The notes under the pieces: model-generated
What the model saw: only the letters and a program-made list of their open reading frames with translations
Databases searched by the model: none
Told to the model about the DNA's origin: nothing
NCBI RefSeq assembly: GCF_046115515.1
Contig: NZ_CP175953.1
DNA: 64,000 nucleotides
Source: Gracilimonas sp017641085
Lineage (GTDB): Bacteria > Bacteroidota > Rhodothermia > Balneolales > Balneolaceae
Direction: 5' to 3' (one strand)
Shown here: positions 17,717-28,100 of the stretch, piece after piece
How positions within the stretch are numbered: position 1 is the first letter of the stretch
Layout: each line of letters opens with the position of its first letter
Translations under genes and position numbers: made by a program

Positions 17717-18916
17717 ATGCCTGATACATTTTTTGACCTCATCCTTATTGGAGCTACCGGGTTTACCGGAAGGCGTGCGGCCCGATACCTTAAAAAACAT
17801 GCCCCTGAAGATTTCAAATGGGGAATAGCCGCCCGAAATCCGGATAAAGTTTCTGCACTTGCTAAAAAACTGGACCTCCCTGAAAACCGATGCTTTATTG
17901 TTGACAACCTAAACAAAGAGCGGGTCGAAGAAGTCGTCCAAAAAACAAAGATCGTCATAACTACAGCCGGTCCGTTTTCTCTGTATGGGGAAAACGTAAT
18001 TGCAGCCTGCGCCAAATTCGGCACTCACTACCTGGATATCACGGGTGAAGTCGGCTTCATAAAACAGATGGCTGATACATATGGAGAAATGGCCAGGGAA
18101 TCCGGTGCTCTTCTGATTCCTTTTTCAGGATTTGATTCCGTACCGGCCGACATTGCCGCTTTTCTGCTTCAAAAAGAGTTTGACCAACCGGAAAAGCTGA
18201 GCATCAAAAGTTATTACTCAATCAGCGGGGGATTTAACGGCGGCACTATCGCTACCATGTTGAATAAGTTTGAGACCGGTGAATATAAAAAGATGAATAC
18301 CCCCACCCTGTTGCTTAGCCAAAACACTGAACAGAACATTCACAAACCCGAAGATGCACAGTTTTTTGGTTTCGACTCAGCAATCAGGCGATGGTCTGCA
18401 CCGTTTATTATGGGGGCCATCAATTCCAAAGTAGTGTATAGAACAGCAGAGCTGATGAAAGAGCAGGGTGCTCCTTATGCGGAGAGCATTTCCTATAGCG
18501 AACATTCATCCCTGGGGCAATGGTTTAATCCTGTTCCTTTTTTTGTGGTATCAATTATTGTGCTTTCTATTACCCTCTTGGGGCCTTTTGAGTGGTTCAG
18601 AAACCTTCTTCGAAAAATAATGCCGGCACCGGGCGAAGGTCCTTCAGAAGAACAAATCGAGAATGGCTACTTTAAATTACTGGCTGTTGCAGAAGATAAA
18701 GATAACCAAAAGGCTTCACTGAAAATGAGTTACCCCGGTGATCCCGGCAATAAATCGACGGTGTTTTTTTTATGTGAATCGGCTTTATGTTTGGCCGAGA
18801 ACTCCGATGAGTTGAAGACAAAATCGGGTTTTAAAACTCCCGTTTCAGCACTGGGTGAATTACTGGTTCAGCGCCTTTCCGCACGCGGGTTGAAGATAAT
18901 ATCCGACAATAAGTGA
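17717..18916 (+). CDS. Saccharopine-dehydrogenase-like NAD(P)-binding reductase
   Basis: 399 residues from the ATG at 17717; an alternative GTG at 17672 lies inside the terminator and is rejected. The Rossmann fingerprint ILIGATGFTGRRAARYL opens the protein, followed by a catalytic-like half with AGPFSLYGENVIAACA and YLDITGEVGFI, as in trans-acting enoyl reductases and human SCCPDH-like proteins. A hydrophobic segment near residues 275-300 may dip into the membrane. The family reduces lipid-linked or polyketide intermediates in mycobacteria, but in this group the substrate is unknown. The next gene, 58 bases on, is a fatty acid desaturase, so a shared lipid role is plausible. Confidence 0.85.
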   Translation: MPDTFFDLILIGATGFTGRRAARYLKKHAPEDFKWGIAARNPDKVSALAKKLDLPENRCFIVDNLNKERVEEVVQKTKIVITTAGPFSLYGENVIAACAKFGTHYLDITGEVGFIKQMADTYGEMARESGALLIPFSGFDSVPADIAAFLLQKEFDQPEKLSIKSYYSISGGFNGGTIATMLNKFETGEYKKMNTPTLLLSQNTEQNIHKPEDAQFFGFDSAIRRWSAPFIMGAINSKVVYRTAELMKEQGAPYAESISYSEHSSLGQWFNPVPFFVVSIIVLSITLLGPFEWFRNLLRKIMPAPGEGPSEEQIENGYFKLLAVAEDKDNQKASLKMSYPGDPGNKSTVFFLCESALCLAENSDELKTKSGFKTPVSALGELLVQRLSARGLKIISDNK

Positions 18917-18974
18917 TTTTGATCCAATTATACGTATTTTGGTAAATGGCAATGATTAACAAACCAATGGCTTT

Positions 18975-20084
18975 GTGAGTGTAGAAAAAGTTACGTTCAA
19001 CAATAAAATAGACAAAGAATTCAGCCGTACGGTAAAAAAGCGGGTGGATCAATACTTTAAAGAGAACAACTTATCTCAACATGCGAATGCGTCTATGGTT
19101 ATCAAAACCGTTGCGCTGCTTACTCTTTATTTTGGAGCATATGCCCTCCTCATTTCAGGGCAATTCTCGCTTGGGTTTATGTGGGTTATGTGTATTGCCA
19201 TGGGCGTGGGCATGGCCGGTATTGGATTTTCCGTAGCTCATGATGCCCTTCACGGAGCTTATTCTTCCAACAAAACCATCAACTACCTGCTGGGACTCAC
19301 TTTTGACCTGATGGGCGCCAACGGGTACATCTGGAAGATCACCCACAATATCATTCACCATACCTATACTAACATTCACGGGCATGATGAAGATCTTGAA
19401 GTAGCCGCCTTCATTCGGCTTTCCCCGCATTCGGAGCATAAGCCTGTTCATCGGTTACAGCATATTCTGGCTTTTTTTGCCTATAGTTTTGCCACATTTT
19501 TCTGGGTTTTTGTTAAAGATTACTGGTACTTCTTTAAAAGTCCGCTGGGCCCCTACGAAAACAAACAGCACCCGCTTTCTGAATGGGTCACGTTGATAGT
19601 GACAAAAATTTTGTACTACGGCTATACCATCGCTTTACCATTGTTGTTATTGGATATTACCTGGTACCACTGGTTAATCGGTTTTATGAGTCTACACCTC
19701 ACCGCCGGATTTATCCTTGGTGTCATTTTCCAGCTTGCGCATGTGGTGGAAGAAACCATGCACCCCGAGCCCAATGAAGACAACGTAATTGAAAACCACT
19801 GGGCTATCCATGAAATGATTACTACCAATAACTTTGCTCGTGAGAACAAACCATTGTCTTGGTTTATTGGCGGATTGAATTTCCAGATTGAGCACCATCT
19901 TTTCCCAAAGGTATGCAGCATCCACTACCCTCAGATTAGTTATATCGTAGAGGATACAGCCAAAGAATTCGGTATTCCTTACAATCACCATCCTACTTTT
20001 CGCCAGGCTGTGGCTTCTCATTACCGTACGTTGAAAAAATTCGGAGACCCCGGTTTTGAATGGCAGCCTACCACAGCCGTTTAA
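18975..20084 (+). CDS. Membrane fatty acid desaturase (front-end/linoleoyl-CoA-like)
   Basis: 369 residues, GTG start at 18975 (the nearby ATG at 18966 meets a stop after three codons). Three histidine boxes hold the di-iron centre: HDALH (89-93), HNIIHH (124-129) and QIEHH (304-308). The Q in the third box is typical of delta-5/delta-6 front-end desaturases, but there is no fused cytochrome b5 domain. About four membrane helices surround the boxes. It should introduce a double bond into membrane acyl chains; cold adaptation is a reasonable purpose, and two cold-shock genes lie just upstream. Acyl specificity is not readable. Confidence 0.92.
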   Translation: MSVEKVTFNNKIDKEFSRTVKKRVDQYFKENNLSQHANASMVIKTVALLTLYFGAYALLISGQFSLGFMWVMCIAMGVGMAGIGFSVAHDALHGAYSSNKTINYLLGLTFDLMGANGYIWKITHNIIHHTYTNIHGHDEDLEVAAFIRLSPHSEHKPVHRLQHILAFFAYSFATFFWVFVKDYWYFFKSPLGPYENKQHPLSEWVTLIVTKILYYGYTIALPLLLLDITWYHWLIGFMSLHLTAGFILGVIFQLAHVVEETMHPEPNEDNVIENHWAIHEMITTNNFARENKPLSWFIGGLNFQIEHHLFPKVCSIHYPQISYIVEDTAKEFGIPYNHHPTFRQAVASHYRTLKKFGDPGFEWQPTTAV

Positions 20085-20147
20085 GTTCTAATATTAAAAA
20101 GACTTTCATTTGCATACATTCTGACTGAATAATTCGTCGGGTTAGTA

Positions 20148-22523
20148 ATGCAACAAAGACACAAACTTTATTACAGCATAGCCTGTATATGGAGTCTGAT
20201 ATTACTGAGTAGTTCACCATCCATCGGCCAGCCACTGGCTGTAAAAGGGGTGATTGATTTATCCGACATTGATTTCCGGCAAGAGAAAGTTATTGATTTA
20301 GATGGTGAGTGGTTTTTTTACTGGCGTGATCTTATCCCTCCAGACCAGGTGAACAAAGACTCTGCCGCACCTCTTGTAGATTTTCCCCATTTATGGAATG
20401 AGGACCCTGAGCTTTCCTCTTACGGATATGCAACCTATGCGGTCCGGATCATTAAACCGAGTGACCACCCATCGCTGGCCATCAGCATTCCTGATCTTTA
20501 CACCGCTTATACTTTATATATCAATGGCGAAGTGATTTCCCGAAACGGACAGGTAGCAACTAACCGTAAAGCCTATACCCCTTTTTGGCTGCCAAGTACG
20601 GTATCCATAGATCATATACAGTCAGACACACTCCGGGTAGTTCTGCATGTGTCCAACTTCAGGCACAGCAAAGGTGGAATTCGATTACCCATAAAACTGG
20701 GAATGGAGGATTTTCTTGAGCGCGAACGCACTATTGAAATAGGCTATACCCTTCTTTTAACCGGTTGCCTTTTTATGATCGGCCTGTTCTTTATGGGACT
20801 CTACCTATTCGGGCGCCACGAACTGCCCATGTTCTATTTCGCCTTTGTCTGTTTCTTATTCAGTTACCGAATTTTTGGAACCGGCCTTTATCCCTTGCAT
20901 TACCTCTTCCCTGACCTCCCATGGATACTTACCATAAAGGCAGAATACTTTTCATTGTATTTTACAGCGGCCTTGTTTTGCATTTTTGTCCATAAACTAT
21001 ACCCTCAGGAAGCTTCGAGGAAGTTTATCTATGTTTTTGCGGGAATTTTCGGTGCCTTCTCTTTTGTGACCATTTTCTTCCCTCCATTTTATTTCACTGC
21101 CATACTTAACCTGTTTTTTGCATCTATACCTTTAGCCCTGACTTACATCACCTGGGTTTACATTAAAGCAGCATTTAAGAAAAGAGAGGGGGCTTGGTTT
21201 GCCCTTGCCAGTGTAGTCATAGTATTTACTGTTTTCATGCACAACCTTTTAGAGTACCTGACCATCCTTCAAGAAAATCTGCTGCTGAATTTTGTTGGAT
21301 TTTTCTCCTTCTTCTTTTTGCAATCCCTGATTCTTTCTTACCGGTTCACAAACTCCCTAAGCCGGGCAAGGATAAAAGCTGAGGAAGCTGCCAGAGCAAA
21401 AAGTCAGTTTCTATCTACAATGAGCCATGAAATCAGAACGCCGCTTAATGCCGTAATCGGCCTTTCTGACTTGCTCCTTGAATCAAAATCGGAACAGGAA
21501 AAGCAAGAATTCGCCCGGAACATCAAACAAAGCGGGGAAAACCTGCTCGAAATCATTAATAACATTCTGGATTACTCTAAGCTTGAGTCTGCCGGTATTA
21601 AACCTGATTTCCAGCCCGTTAATCTCCGCAAGGCTACCGGTGAAATTCTGAATATGCTCTCGCCACTTTCTTCCGGAAAAAACATTCCGGTTTCTCTGGA
21701 GATTAGCGAAGCCGTCCCCGCCTGGGTTTTAACGGATCAAACACAGCTTAAACAAATCCTGATTAACCTGATCGGCAATGCTATTAAGTTCACTTCCGAA
21801 GGCAAGATTTCTATTCTTATTCGCCCCATGGTATCTGTGCAAAAACCCGGTAATCTGTTGTTCAGAATAACAGACACCGGTGCCGGTATTTCAAAAAAGG
21901 ACGCACACCGGCTTTTCAAAAGCTTTACACAGGTAGATTCCAGCCGTACAAGGAAGCACGGAGGAACCGGATTGGGACTGGTAATCAGTAAAAAACTGGT
22001 AGAGGCATTAGGCGGCGATATCTGGTTTGAGAGTGAAGCCGGTAAAGGGACCACCTTTTTCTTTACCATCGAAGCTGAAGAAACCAAGCCTCCGGAGCAT
22101 GACCAGCAAGAAGAGGTAATCAAATCAGCCGCCCATAATGAAGAGATGGATTTATCCAAGCTCAGAATATTAGTGGTTGAAGATAATTTAATGAATCAAA
22201 AAGTTGTTACCAGCATTCTGAATAAAAATGACCTTCACCCGGACATTGCAACCAACGGAAAAGAAGCCTTAGAACTGCTTAACTCCAAAAACTATGACCT
22301 GGTATTTATGGATATGGAAATGCCCGTGATGGATGGAATTGAAGCTACTCTACAAATAAGAGGAACACTACCTCAGAAGAACCAACCGATTATTATAGCC
22401 ATGACGGCAAATGCATTCTTCGAAGATCGTGAACGATGCCTGAATGCCGGTATGAACGACTTTATATCTAAACCCATATCTAAGGGTATGGTAGATTCAT
22501 CACTGAGAAAATGGTTTTCGTGA
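20148..22523 (+). CDS. 7TM hybrid sensor histidine kinase
   Basis: 791 residues. Signal peptide, an extracytoplasmic galactose-binding-like 7TMR-DISM extracellular domain (about 30-190), seven membrane helices (about 200-400), HisKA with H427 in MSHEIRTPLNAVIG, HATPase_c (about 525-645) and a C-terminal receiver with phospho-acceptor D722 (VFMDMEMPVMDG). The conserved receiver Lys is in DFISKPIS. The input domain probably binds a carbohydrate or other small ligand outside. As a hybrid kinase it needs an Hpt or other partner, which is not nearby. Single gene 64 bases after the desaturase. Confidence 0.94.
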   Translation: MQQRHKLYYSIACIWSLILLSSSPSIGQPLAVKGVIDLSDIDFRQEKVIDLDGEWFFYWRDLIPPDQVNKDSAAPLVDFPHLWNEDPELSSYGYATYAVRIIKPSDHPSLAISIPDLYTAYTLYINGEVISRNGQVATNRKAYTPFWLPSTVSIDHIQSDTLRVVLHVSNFRHSKGGIRLPIKLGMEDFLERERTIEIGYTLLLTGCLFMIGLFFMGLYLFGRHELPMFYFAFVCFLFSYRIFGTGLYPLHYLFPDLPWILTIKAEYFSLYFTAALFCIFVHKLYPQEASRKFIYVFAGIFGAFSFVTIFFPPFYFTAILNLFFASIPLALTYITWVYIKAAFKKREGAWFALASVVIVFTVFMHNLLEYLTILQENLLLNFVGFFSFFFLQSLILSYRFTNSLSRARIKAEEAARAKSQFLSTMSHEIRTPLNAVIGLSDLLLESKSEQEKQEFARNIKQSGENLLEIINNILDYSKLESAGIKPDFQPVNLRKATGEILNMLSPLSSGKNIPVSLEISEAVPAWVLTDQTQLKQILINLIGNAIKFTSEGKISILIRPMVSVQKPGNLLFRITDTGAGISKKDAHRLFKSFTQVDSSRTRKHGGTGLGLVISKKLVEALGGDIWFESEAGKGTTFFFTIEAEETKPPEHDQQEEVIKSAAHNEEMDLSKLRILVVEDNLMNQKVVTSILNKNDLHPDIATNGKEALELLNSKNYDLVFMDMEMPVMDGIEATLQIRGTLPQKNQPIIIAMTANAFFEDRERCLNAGMNDFISKPISKGMVDSSLRKWFS

Positions 22524-22623
22524 TTTTACAGAGCTTTACGCTGATGTATCATTTTTTTTCAAATAGAGACCAAAAGGTTGCTTAAAATTGAGCGTATTAA
22601 AAACGAAACCCTTAAAAGTTAGC

Positions 22624-23937
22624 ATGGATCGAATTCCAGCTTTAACCGTATTCTTTGCCGTTATTTTCGGTTTTTTGATTTCTGCGTGCACTCCACAGCC
22701 TCAGGTCTCCGAACGCAATGTTTCCCGCATCATAGAAACGTTGAGCTCCGACAAAATGAAAGGCCGTCACGCTTTTGGGAATGGCATCGAAAAAGCCGCC
22801 GATTTCATATCTGCCGAATATCAAGATATCGGCCTCTCTACCCTTCACGGTAATAGTAATTTCCGGCAGGAATTTTCAATTTATTCACTGAAACCCAGTC
22901 AGGCTTCGGTTTCAATAAATAACCGGGATTTGGGAGATCAGCATTACTTCGGCCTTACCAATGCAGAAACCGTTAACTGGACGGCCGACAATTCCACGAT
23001 CCATTATATTTCAGCTAACAACGACTACCGGGATAAATTCAGTGAATACTCTTCTGATGATGAATCGTCTGTAATCATCGTTGATGAGGAACACGAGAAA
23101 TTATTTCATAAATACCGCACCTATTTCAGCCGGTCGAACCGAACTTTTGAGCTTGGTTCAAAACCTAACGACATCTTTGTGTTCTTTGACGGACGGGTTA
23201 CCAATTATGATATAACCCTGGAGAATACTGTAAAAAGTCAGCAGCTTGCGAATGTAATCGGGAAAATTGAAGGGAAGCGTGAAAATGAAATCGTTCTTTT
23301 CTCCGCTCATTATGATCACATTGGTGTGGTTTCGCCGGTGGATGAAGACTCCATTGCTAACGGTGCAAACGACAATGCCTCCGGTGTTTCAGCCGTCATA
23401 GAACTGGCTCGATATTTTAAGAAAATGCCTCAGCCGGAAAGAACCCTTTATTTTGTGGCTTTTACCGGCGAAGAAGTGGGTGGATATGGTTCTAAATATT
23501 TTTCCCGGCAGATGAATCCCGATGAAATTGTAGCCATGTTTAACATAGAAATGATTGGTAAACCGGACGTTGACGGAGCAAATTCGGCCTGGATCACCGG
23601 CTTTGAAAAATCCACTTTTGGCGAAATTCTGCAAAACAGCGTTTCCGATTCCAACTTTGTATTCTATCCCGATCCTTATCCCAATCAAAACCTGTTTTAC
23701 CGTTCTGATAATGCCACCCTGGCAAGACTGGGAGTTCCGGCTCATACCATCAGCACAACGCCTATCGACGTGGATCAGGATTATCACAGGGTGTCGGACG
23801 AGTTTAACACGTTAGATATTCCCCATGCCACCAATACCATCCGGGCGATTGCTAAAGCGGCACGCGTGATTGTCTCAGCAGAAAAGACCCCAACCCGTAT
23901 TTCCAACGGTGACGAGAACCTAACGTCTAATGACTGA
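22624..23937 (+). CDS. M28 family zinc aminopeptidase, lipoprotein
   Basis: 437 residues from the ATG at 22624; an upstream TTG (22588) is possible but the ATG gives a proper lipoprotein signal with lipobox LISAC. The M28 di-zinc site is complete: H229 (SAHYDHIG), bridging D250 (GANDNASG), general-base and ligand E283/E284 (FTGEEVGG), E309 (IEMIG) and H388 (DYHRVSDE). Predicted outer-membrane-anchored exopeptidase or glutaminyl-cyclase-like enzyme; the E-rich Zn site favours peptidase. Its stop codon abuts the stop of the convergent deiminase gene with no spacer. Confidence 0.92.
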   Translation: MDRIPALTVFFAVIFGFLISACTPQPQVSERNVSRIIETLSSDKMKGRHAFGNGIEKAADFISAEYQDIGLSTLHGNSNFRQEFSIYSLKPSQASVSINNRDLGDQHYFGLTNAETVNWTADNSTIHYISANNDYRDKFSEYSSDDESSVIIVDEEHEKLFHKYRTYFSRSNRTFELGSKPNDIFVFFDGRVTNYDITLENTVKSQQLANVIGKIEGKRENEIVLFSAHYDHIGVVSPVDEDSIANGANDNASGVSAVIELARYFKKMPQPERTLYFVAFTGEEVGGYGSKYFSRQMNPDEIVAMFNIEMIGKPDVDGANSAWITGFEKSTFGEILQNSVSDSNFVFYPDPYPNQNLFYRSDNATLARLGVPAHTISTTPIDVDQDYHRVSDEFNTLDIPHATNTIRAIAKAARVIVSAEKTPTRISNGDENLTSND

Positions 23938-24963
23938 TTAGTTTATCCCGTACCATGGTTGTGTTATACTGTGGATGGACCCTTTTCCTGTCAGCAGATC
24001 TGTACATGCTATACCAATTACTTTGCGCCCTGGAAAGTATTTCTGGAGAAGACTTTTAGCCAGGTTATCCCACTTATCATCCAGTATTGGAAGTAACACA
24101 GCTCCATTGGCTATGTAGAAATTGGCGTAACTGCCCGAAACATACTCTGAACCATTTTTGGCAGTACCCACCGTTTTGTTTTGAGGAAGTGGCAACGTTT
24201 CAATATTTAGTTTCTTTCCCCCTTTCAACTCTACTTGTTTGAGAATTTCCAGGTTTTCCTGAAGCGCATCATAATTTACGTCTTCCTTGTCCTCACAAAC
24301 CATGGTAAGAACGGTATCTTTATTCAACCATCGGGTGATGTTGTCTATTTTTCCGCCGGTATCATCCCCGGCCAATCCCCTTTTCAACCAAATAATTTGC
24401 TCTGCCCCAAGATAGATTCGTAAACGTTCTTCAATCTCTTCTTTGGATAGATCCGGGTTCCGATTCCCATTCAACAGCACAGCTTCTGTAGTAAGCAGCG
24501 CACCTTCGCCATTAACGTCAATTGAGCCACCCTCCAAAATCATACCCGGTTCATTACGGTTCACCCCAAACTTTTGTGCAATAAAAGCAGGAATTGCATT
24601 GTCATCTTCCCAATCCGGGTACTTTTCTCCCCATGCATTATAATCCCAGTCGATGATCGAAAAATTACCGGATTCATGCTGCACAAAAACCGGTCCGCAA
24701 TCCCTGGCCCAAACGTCATTTATCTTTTGCTGATGAATTATTACCCGATCCAGATCCACGGCTTTGCCCGATAGTTTTTGCATCACCCGGTTGCGAATTT
24801 CAAGGTTTTCCACAAACAAGTGAATCGGTTCAAAAAAATGGAGTTCCTCGATGATTCTGCAATACACCTCTTCCACACGTTCCAGTCGTTCTCCGGGCCA
24901 GGTGTTTTGGTTTGAAGGCCAGTGTAGCTGAGTAGCTGAATGCCGGAACCATTCCGCAGGCAT
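23938..24963 (-). CDS. Agmatine deiminase family homologue lacking catalytic Cys and His
   Basis: 341 residues from the ATG at 24963 (MPAEWFRH, the family's usual beginning); 25 more in-frame codons upstream would place the start against a terminator. The whole fold is kept: MPAEWxxHxxTxLxWP start, ARDCGPVF, LEGGSIDVNGEG, and SYANFYIANGAVLLP. But the catalytic His of the GHxD motif is Lys (K205 in GDDTGGKIDN), and the nucleophilic Cys of the C-terminal IHCxTQ motif is Ser (S332 in GSIHSITQ). Active agmatine or peptidyl-arginine deiminases need both. It is an intact ORF, so probably a pseudoenzyme (binding or regulatory) or one with new chemistry, not a decayed gene. No polyamine genes adjoin it. 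Confidence 0.85.
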   Translation of the reverse strand: MPAEWFRHSATQLHWPSNQNTWPGERLERVEEVYCRIIEELHFFEPIHLFVENLEIRNRVMQKLSGKAVDLDRVIIHQQKINDVWARDCGPVFVQHESGNFSIIDWDYNAWGEKYPDWEDDNAIPAFIAQKFGVNRNEPGMILEGGSIDVNGEGALLTTEAVLLNGNRNPDLSKEEIEERLRIYLGAEQIIWLKRGLAGDDTGGKIDNITRWLNKDTVLTMVCEDKEDVNYDALQENLEILKQVELKGGKKLNIETLPLPQNKTVGTAKNGSEYVSGSYANFYIANGAVLLPILDDKWDNLAKSLLQKYFPGRKVIGIACTDLLTGKGSIHSITQPWYGIN

Positions 24964-25050
24964 CAGAAGAGTCGAATGATCCACGTATCGATTTTTTGTT
25001 TGAAGGTGAAGGGATAAACTATGGAAAGTACCGGCCAATTAGAATGCATA

Positions 25051-25078
25051 AAAAAAGGAAGGCAAACTGCCTTCCTTT
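25051..25078 (-). terminator. Terminator of the kelch/LamG gene
   Basis: AAAGGAAGGCA (25054-25064) pairs perfectly with TGCCTTCCTTT (25068-25078) around a 3-base loop; on the minus strand a T-run follows. It ends the transcript from 25174 and supports the shorter start of the next gene. Confidence 0.9.
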
Positions 25079-25173
25079 CATTCTGAGCCCCGAAAACCCC
25101 ATTTGTAAAGCAATTGATATTTGCTTGTACTTATACTTGTATGCGTAAAGAAAATCTAAAGCGGCTCATTTTA

Positions 25174-28100
25174 TTATTTAATAAGCGTCATTTTTTTGGT
25201 GATGACTTTCTCGCCTACCGTCAGCTGGTAAATATATACCCCACTGGTGTATCCTCCGGAATCAAAGTTGACTTCATAGTTACCGGCTGATTGCTCTTTG
25301 CTAACCAATTCAGCCACCCGCTGCCCCAGCATGTTGTACACCTCCAGCTGTACGCTGGCCTGCTCCGGTAGTCCATATTTGATAGTGGTAGTTGGGTTAA
25401 ACGGATTCGGATAGTTTTGGTTAAGCTCCACGGAAGCTGGTAGATTTGAGCCGTTACCAATATTGGTGCCCACCAGGTTCGTAAAGTGCAGCCTGAATCG
25501 CGGAGTTTCTTCTTCATTATGCTTAGCCACTGAGCTTCCCGGAGCTTTAGGCAGGATCAGCTGTTTGCTATCGGCCAGTTTGGCATTGCTTTCGCTGTTG
25601 ACCGTAAACTCAAAGCTCTCGGTTTCGGAGACATCCATCCGTTCTCCGGTTTGGGTGTCTTCGAGTTTCACCGTCCATTCTTCAGGAATTTCTGATTGAT
25701 CCCAGCTGAGGCTATAGGTGCCGTTGACGGTAATATCCACATCCACAGGAACCGAAAAATTCTGCTCCAGGGCTTCCGGGGTTTTATGAATCGCCATCCA
25801 TCGCGATGAAGCCTCACCGTCAATAAATAATTCGGCGTGTTGTGCCGACAGGCTATTTAGTTTAGGTACGTCTTTTCGTGCATCGTCTTCGCTTTCCGGA
25901 AACACCACGCTGACCTGGTCGCTGAACTGTTGTCCTTCCAGGGATAGTTTAATATATGGTGATGGATCGGTCGCATTCTTATACAATTCGGTATTGACCA
26001 CATGATGATCAGCCGTCAGGTTGAGGCTGGCATCGGCTCCCTCTGCTTTCACCCAAAAAGACTGGAACGCCGGAATGCGACCGTCGAAGGTGCTTTCGCC
26101 GGGTAAAGAAGGGGGTTTGGCAATCCCATAATGAACCTGGTATCCGCCGGACCCGCCATTTAAACTGTGATCCCATATGTAAGTGTAATCCAGTGTATTC
26201 GTATTCGCTTCATCCTGAACGATCTCATACCAATTAATAGCTACCGGATAAGGATTGGAAACCAAATGCCAGCCATCATTTTGCGGCACGCCGGAATCGG
26301 TATAACTAAGTGGCAGCTTGACCGGACGGGTTTTACTAAAGTCGTCCAATTGTAGGGTTTTGGGAAAGGGATCATCTGTGCCGTCATTATCATCATCGGC
26401 ATAAACAAAAACCAAAGCTCCATTGCCTGCACTGTCGGGGGTGTTACTGGATGAGCCTACGATATTGGTAGCATTGGATGGAACCTCCCAGCTTTTAGTA
26501 GTCTCATCATAATAATAGACGTTGGAGCTTGGGGGTATACCTCCGTCTGATCCAGTATATCCCTGGGTCCAGACATCTGAAAGCAATTCACCGTACGTAC
26601 TCGTATCTCCCGGAGCAGCCAGGAAACGCCAGCCTTCACTGCCGATTACAACACCGGTTGTAGTCGGGAAGTCCGTGATGTAATCCCCACGGAACAGGTA
26701 CATATTATTACCGTTTCCGGATTGGTCTGAGGCACTGTGGCGTGAACCGGTTCGCGGCAGCCAGCTGCCCACCAAATTTGGTTCTGCACCACTCAGCGAA
26801 AGGTTCATATTATCCTGAATTTCCTGTTGGGAACGGGCATCATCCCACACACGTACTCCGGAGATGGTACCATCCAGTCTCCATTTGGTGTTGCCTCCAT
26901 TTTGGCCAATGAACAAACTGTCAGAAGTATTACTGATAGAACCCGAAACATCTGAAATGGCCTGCTCTGCTCCGTTGATATAGATTTTTGCATTTGAGCC
27001 ATCGTAGGTAGCAGCTACGTGATACCAGATGTCATTTTGTATGCCGGTCCAGTCATAATCAGTATTGTTTGAAGTGAGTCCATTATGGTAGAAGCTCAGC
27101 GTTTTATTTGTGCTGCCCGTATTTAACAGCAGGCCATAGGAATAGGTACTGCTAACATCCCCTTTCATAACAAGCGTGGTGTAATTTTGTCCCGGAGAGC
27201 TTCGGTCCACATCATCAAATTTCACCCAGGTCTCCAAAGTTAAGGCATTACTGGCATCCAACTCATTTACATCAGGTACCCTTCCATACATGGCGCTTCC
27301 GTCCAGTTCTAAGGCACCGGGCTTACTGGTGAGTTGCCATAGGTCATTGAGTCGATCAGTCTCAAAATTAGAGTTTCTCCCATACCCTCCCATAAGCCAA
27401 AAATTGCCGTTCGGGTCCACCCAAGTGATAGAACCTTTTCTGCTCCCGGGTTCAGTAGTTGCCGAGGCGATTCCTTTCGTACCGTACACTCCATTTTGAT
27501 AGGTAAATTTCTCCCCACGTTCCCACGTCCACTGCTCACTGGAAAGATCATAGCGCCACAGGTCATTGAGGAAACCGCCTACTCCAATCCCTCCCATTAG
27601 CCATAAGTCACCGTCCGGGCTAACCCACGAAACTGAATGAATTCTTGCCCTGGGCAAATTGGAGTCTGAGGCTTCTCCTTTAACACCGTATACCCCCATT
27701 TGCCCCTCTATATTTGATCCGCTCTCCCACGTCCACTGCTCGCTCGAAAGGTCATAACGCCAAAGGTCATTGAGGTAACCTTCATCTCCATTTATATCGT
27801 ACCCTATCCCTCCCATCAGCCACAAATCGCCATCAGGACCAACCCAAGATATGGCAAAAGTTCTACCGCCTGGCACATTTGAGACTGCTGCATTACCTTT
27901 CGTACCATATACGCCCGTTTGATTTTCATCATCAGTCCCGCTTTCCCAAGTCCACTGTTCGCTGGAAAGGTCATAGCGCCATAGGTCATTAAGACTACCA
28001 ACATTTCCATTTACATCGTACCCAAACCCTCCCATCAGCCACAAATCGCCGTCCGGACCCACCCAAGAGATAGCATCATTTCTGCTCCCTGGCACTGTAG

